Positions 62,008 through 64,000 of a DNA stretch of 64,000 nt are shown piece by piece. Under the pieces are notes generated by a model. The model saw only the letters and a list, made by a program, of their open reading frames with translations. It searched no databases and had not been told where the DNA came from. The stretch is from positions 1-64,000 of the forward strand of contig CAIYIS010000039.1 in NCBI GenBank assembly GCA_903926385.1, written 5' to 3'. A program made the position numbers and the translations under genes. Numbering within the stretch: position 1 is the first letter of the stretch; every line of letters starts with the position of its first letter. This DNA comes from an uncultured Bacteroidota bacterium. GTDB taxonomy: Bacteria > Bacteroidota > Bacteroidia > 2-12-FULL-35-15.

Positions 62008-64000
62008 TTACAAATCCAGCGTTATTTGAGAATCGCCTTCATCTTTTTTATTCGTTTTATCTTTTTTCTCTTCCGATGGAAGTTTTATTTCTGCATTCAA
62101 CTGTTGGTCTATCGACAGAATTGGCTTATCACTTTTCTTTTCTTCGGTAGTGTTCTTTTTCATTGCTTCCAGCGGACTCAAACCGCTTTCTTCAAACTCA
62201 TCCAGTATTTCTTCCTCTATTATTATTTCTTCGGGCGGCAATAGATTTATCTCTTTCACTTTCGAGTACGACAGTTTATTACCTTTTGCTTTTAATCCTT
62301 TCACTTCAATAAACTCCGAAAGTTTTATGGTTTGGTCAGGAATATCTTTGTCTTTCACCTTGCTGAATTTCACTTCCACCACCGGCAATGCCTCTGTAGT
62401 TACTATTTCCAATCTTGAGCCTTCTGCTTCCGAAATAAACAATACCTTTTTATCAGTTGCTTCTACAATGAATCGTTTAACAAAATACGTTTTCGATTCT
62501 CCATCCAGATAGATAGCCGACACCGGTTTTGCAGGATTAAACTTTTCTATCACCATCATGTCTTCATCAAAGTGAGTAGTCAGTTCGAAGCCTGTCAATC
62601 GGTAATTACCCGATTGTGTAATACAAAGTATTTTATCCGTAGGGCCAAAACTACCAAGGAAAGTTCCTCGTTTATCTGTATTCAAACGTTGTACGGTATC
62701 ATCAAAAAATACATCAATAGCGCCAAGCGTAGAAACACCTTTTTGCTTCAATATAATTTTCCTTACTGCATATTTCGTTACCACATTACCCATCGAGTTA
62801 CGGCCTTTTATGGCAAGGTCAGCAAAGTTTATATCCCATTGCACCTTGCGCAATCCCGGCAAAGCTTTCAGTTGCACTTCCACTATTTCCGATTCCCCGT
62901 TAGGGTTAGCCGTAAAGTAAAGCACTTCCGAATCCTTCGTTCCTTTGGTCAATGCATACGATTTATCTCTCGTCACACCCGTCACCGGAAAGCGTTTCAT
63001 AAACACACTTCCGTTTTTTCCGTCACGGTATATCATGTTGTACACGGTGCGTTCATCGTTTTTCTTAAACACAGCTATGTGCAACAAATCTTTTCCTACA
63101 AAAGCTTTATCCGTCACCTTACTCACCTGCATGGTTCCATCCTTGCGGAAAACAATGATATCGTCAATGTCCGAACATTCGCTGATGAACTCATCCTTCT
63201 TCAAACCATAACCCGCAAATCCTTCTTCGCGGTTTACATATAGTTTTTCGTTAGCCACCACCACACTTGTAGCTACTATTGTTTCAAACGATTTAATTTC
63301 TGTTTTACGCTCTTTGCCCACACCATATTTCTTTTTCAAATTCTTGAAATATTCAATGGCAAATTCAATCAGGTTGGCTAAATGATGGTCTATTTCTTTT
63401 ATTCTTGCCTCCAATGCCTTCATCTTTTCATCCGCCTTAAACGAGTCGAAGCGGGTAATACGAATCATCGGTATCTGAGTCAGTTTTTCAAAATCCTCAT
63501 TCGTTATTTCTCGGATAAATTGTTTTTTGTATTTCGCAAACCTTCCGTCCAAATAACCAAACAAGCTGGTTTTGTCGGCATAGTTCTTAAAATCGATATA
63601 CATCTCATCCTTTATAAATATCTTTTCAAGCGATGCAAACATAAACGACTCCTGCAATTCACCTTTCTCTATTTCCAGCTCACGTTTCAGCAGTTCCAGC
63701 GTAGCATAAGTCGATAGTCGTAAAATTTCGTTTACACCAACAAACTTCGGCTTGTCGTTTTCTATAATACATGCATTGGGCGACACCGACAACTCGCAAT
63801 CCGTAAACGCATACAGCGCATCTATCGTTTTATCAGGCGAAATTCCCGGAACCAGATGAATCACTATCTCCACATTCTCCGAAGTATTATCCTCTACCTT
63901 GCGTATCTTTATCTTCCCTTTGTCGTTTGCCGCCACTATCGTGTCTATAAGCGAACCCGTGGTGGTGCCAAACGGAATCTCGTTTATCACCAGTGTTTTC
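62008..64000 (-). CDS. parC: DNA topoisomerase IV/gyrase subunit A, C-terminal part
   Basis: The frame is open to the window end (664 codons here); the N-terminal catalytic Tyr region lies outside. KTLVINEIPFGTTTGSLIDTI at the edge is the GyrA/ParC DNA-binding tower region. SPDKTIDALYAFTDCELSVSPNACII and ELLKRELEIEKGELQE coiled coil follow. Beta-pinwheel repeats occur later (VFRKDGTMQVSKV, ILCITQSGNYRLTGF). The lysine-rich tail EEKKDKTNKKDEGDSQ is typical of Bacteroidota ParC. I prefer ParC to GyrA because the GyrA box QRRGGxG was not found. Confidence 0.88.
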   Translation of the reverse strand, partial: KTLVINEIPFGTTTGSLIDTIVAANDKGKIKIRKVEDNTSENVEIVIHLVPGISPDKTIDALYAFTDCELSVSPNACIIENDKPKFVGVNEILRLSTYATLELLKRELEIEKGELQESFMFASLEKIFIKDEMYIDFKNYADKTSLFGYLDGRFAKYKKQFIREITNEDFEKLTQIPMIRITRFDSFKADEKMKALEARIKEIDHHLANLIEFAIEYFKNLKKKYGVGKERKTEIKSFETIVATSVVVANEKLYVNREEGFAGYGLKKDEFISECSDIDDIIVFRKDGTMQVSKVTDKAFVGKDLLHIAVFKKNDERTVYNMIYRDGKNGSVFMKRFPVTGVTRDKSYALTKGTKDSEVLYFTANPNGESEIVEVQLKALPGLRKVQWDINFADLAIKGRNSMGNVVTKYAVRKIILKQKGVSTLGAIDVFFDDTVQRLNTDKRGTFLGSFGPTDKILCITQSGNYRLTGFELTTHFDEDMMVIEKFNPAKPVSAIYLDGESKTYFVKRFIVEATDKKVLFISEAEGSRLEIVTTEALPVVEVKFSKVKDKDIPDQTIKLSEFIEVKGLKAKGNKLSYSKVKEINLLPPEEIIIEEEILDEFEESGLSPLEAMKKNTTEEKKSDKPILSIDQQLNAEIKLPSEEKKDKTNKKDEGDSQITLDL

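Noticed and set aside
62572-63243. 223-aa plus-strand frame in the topoisomerase gene
   Set aside because: It is antisense to a well-supported gene and has no family features.

Overview
The window is AT-rich DNA from the chromosome of a Gram-negative Bacteroidota (Flavobacteriales/Sphingobacteriales-like) bacterium. This rests on type IX secretion (T9SS) C-terminal sorting domains on four extracellular proteins, the Bacteroidota -7 promoter element TAnnTTTG ahead of many genes, a Kdo transferase, Bacteroidota-typical families (DUF1569, DUF3108, DUF4328, DUF4349) and a ParC-like topoisomerase gene. No rRNA, tRNA, CRISPR array, transposase, integrase or complete insertion sequence was seen.

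Layout. 1-2.5 kb: end of a multihaem cytochrome gene, then rsh ((p)ppGpp synthetase/hydrolase). 2.5-19 kb: a surface-polysaccharide locus, almost all on the minus strand: sulfotransferase, Wzm/Wzt-type ABC exporter, six glycosyltransferases, epimerases including galE, acyltransferase and methyltransferases. It is interrupted by a methyltransferase pseudogene carrying two independent lesions and by a 21-bp tandem array. 19-30 kb: housekeeping and stress genes (rdgB, dps, ppk2), a large T9SS adhesin-like protein and a phosphate transporter. 30.8-38 kb: an accessory island with an AI-2E-family permease, a sigma-region-4-like protein, a PD-(D/E)XK-like nuclease, a DUF262/DUF1524 (GmrSD-type) endonuclease and a small unrecognised partner gene. 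Related repeats lie at gene boundaries here, including directly 3' of the two nuclease genes. 38-40 kb: several repeat arrays around a 205-aa Bacteroidota-specific protein. 40-53 kb: an M13 peptidase, a SorAB-like sulfite dehydrogenase pair, T9SS proteins, a frameshifted truncated haemoglobin, a trypsin-like protease and a dihaem cytochrome c. 53-64 kb: Kdo transferase, a methyltransferase, an outer-membrane barrel with a heavy-metal-binding tail next to a secreted thioredoxin-like protein, an OmpA-Crp pair, tandem OB-fold paralogues and the 3' part of a topoisomerase subunit A gene.

The most interesting structure is (i) the candidate defence island, in which repeats sharing one core follow the 3' ends of two nuclease genes, much as attC sites follow integron cassettes although no integrase is visible, and (ii) five unrelated intergenic tandem arrays whose periods are all 21 or 42 bp. 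A composite palindrome near 39.8 kb also stands out, because its two arms differ only at synonymous third positions of the same short reading frame.
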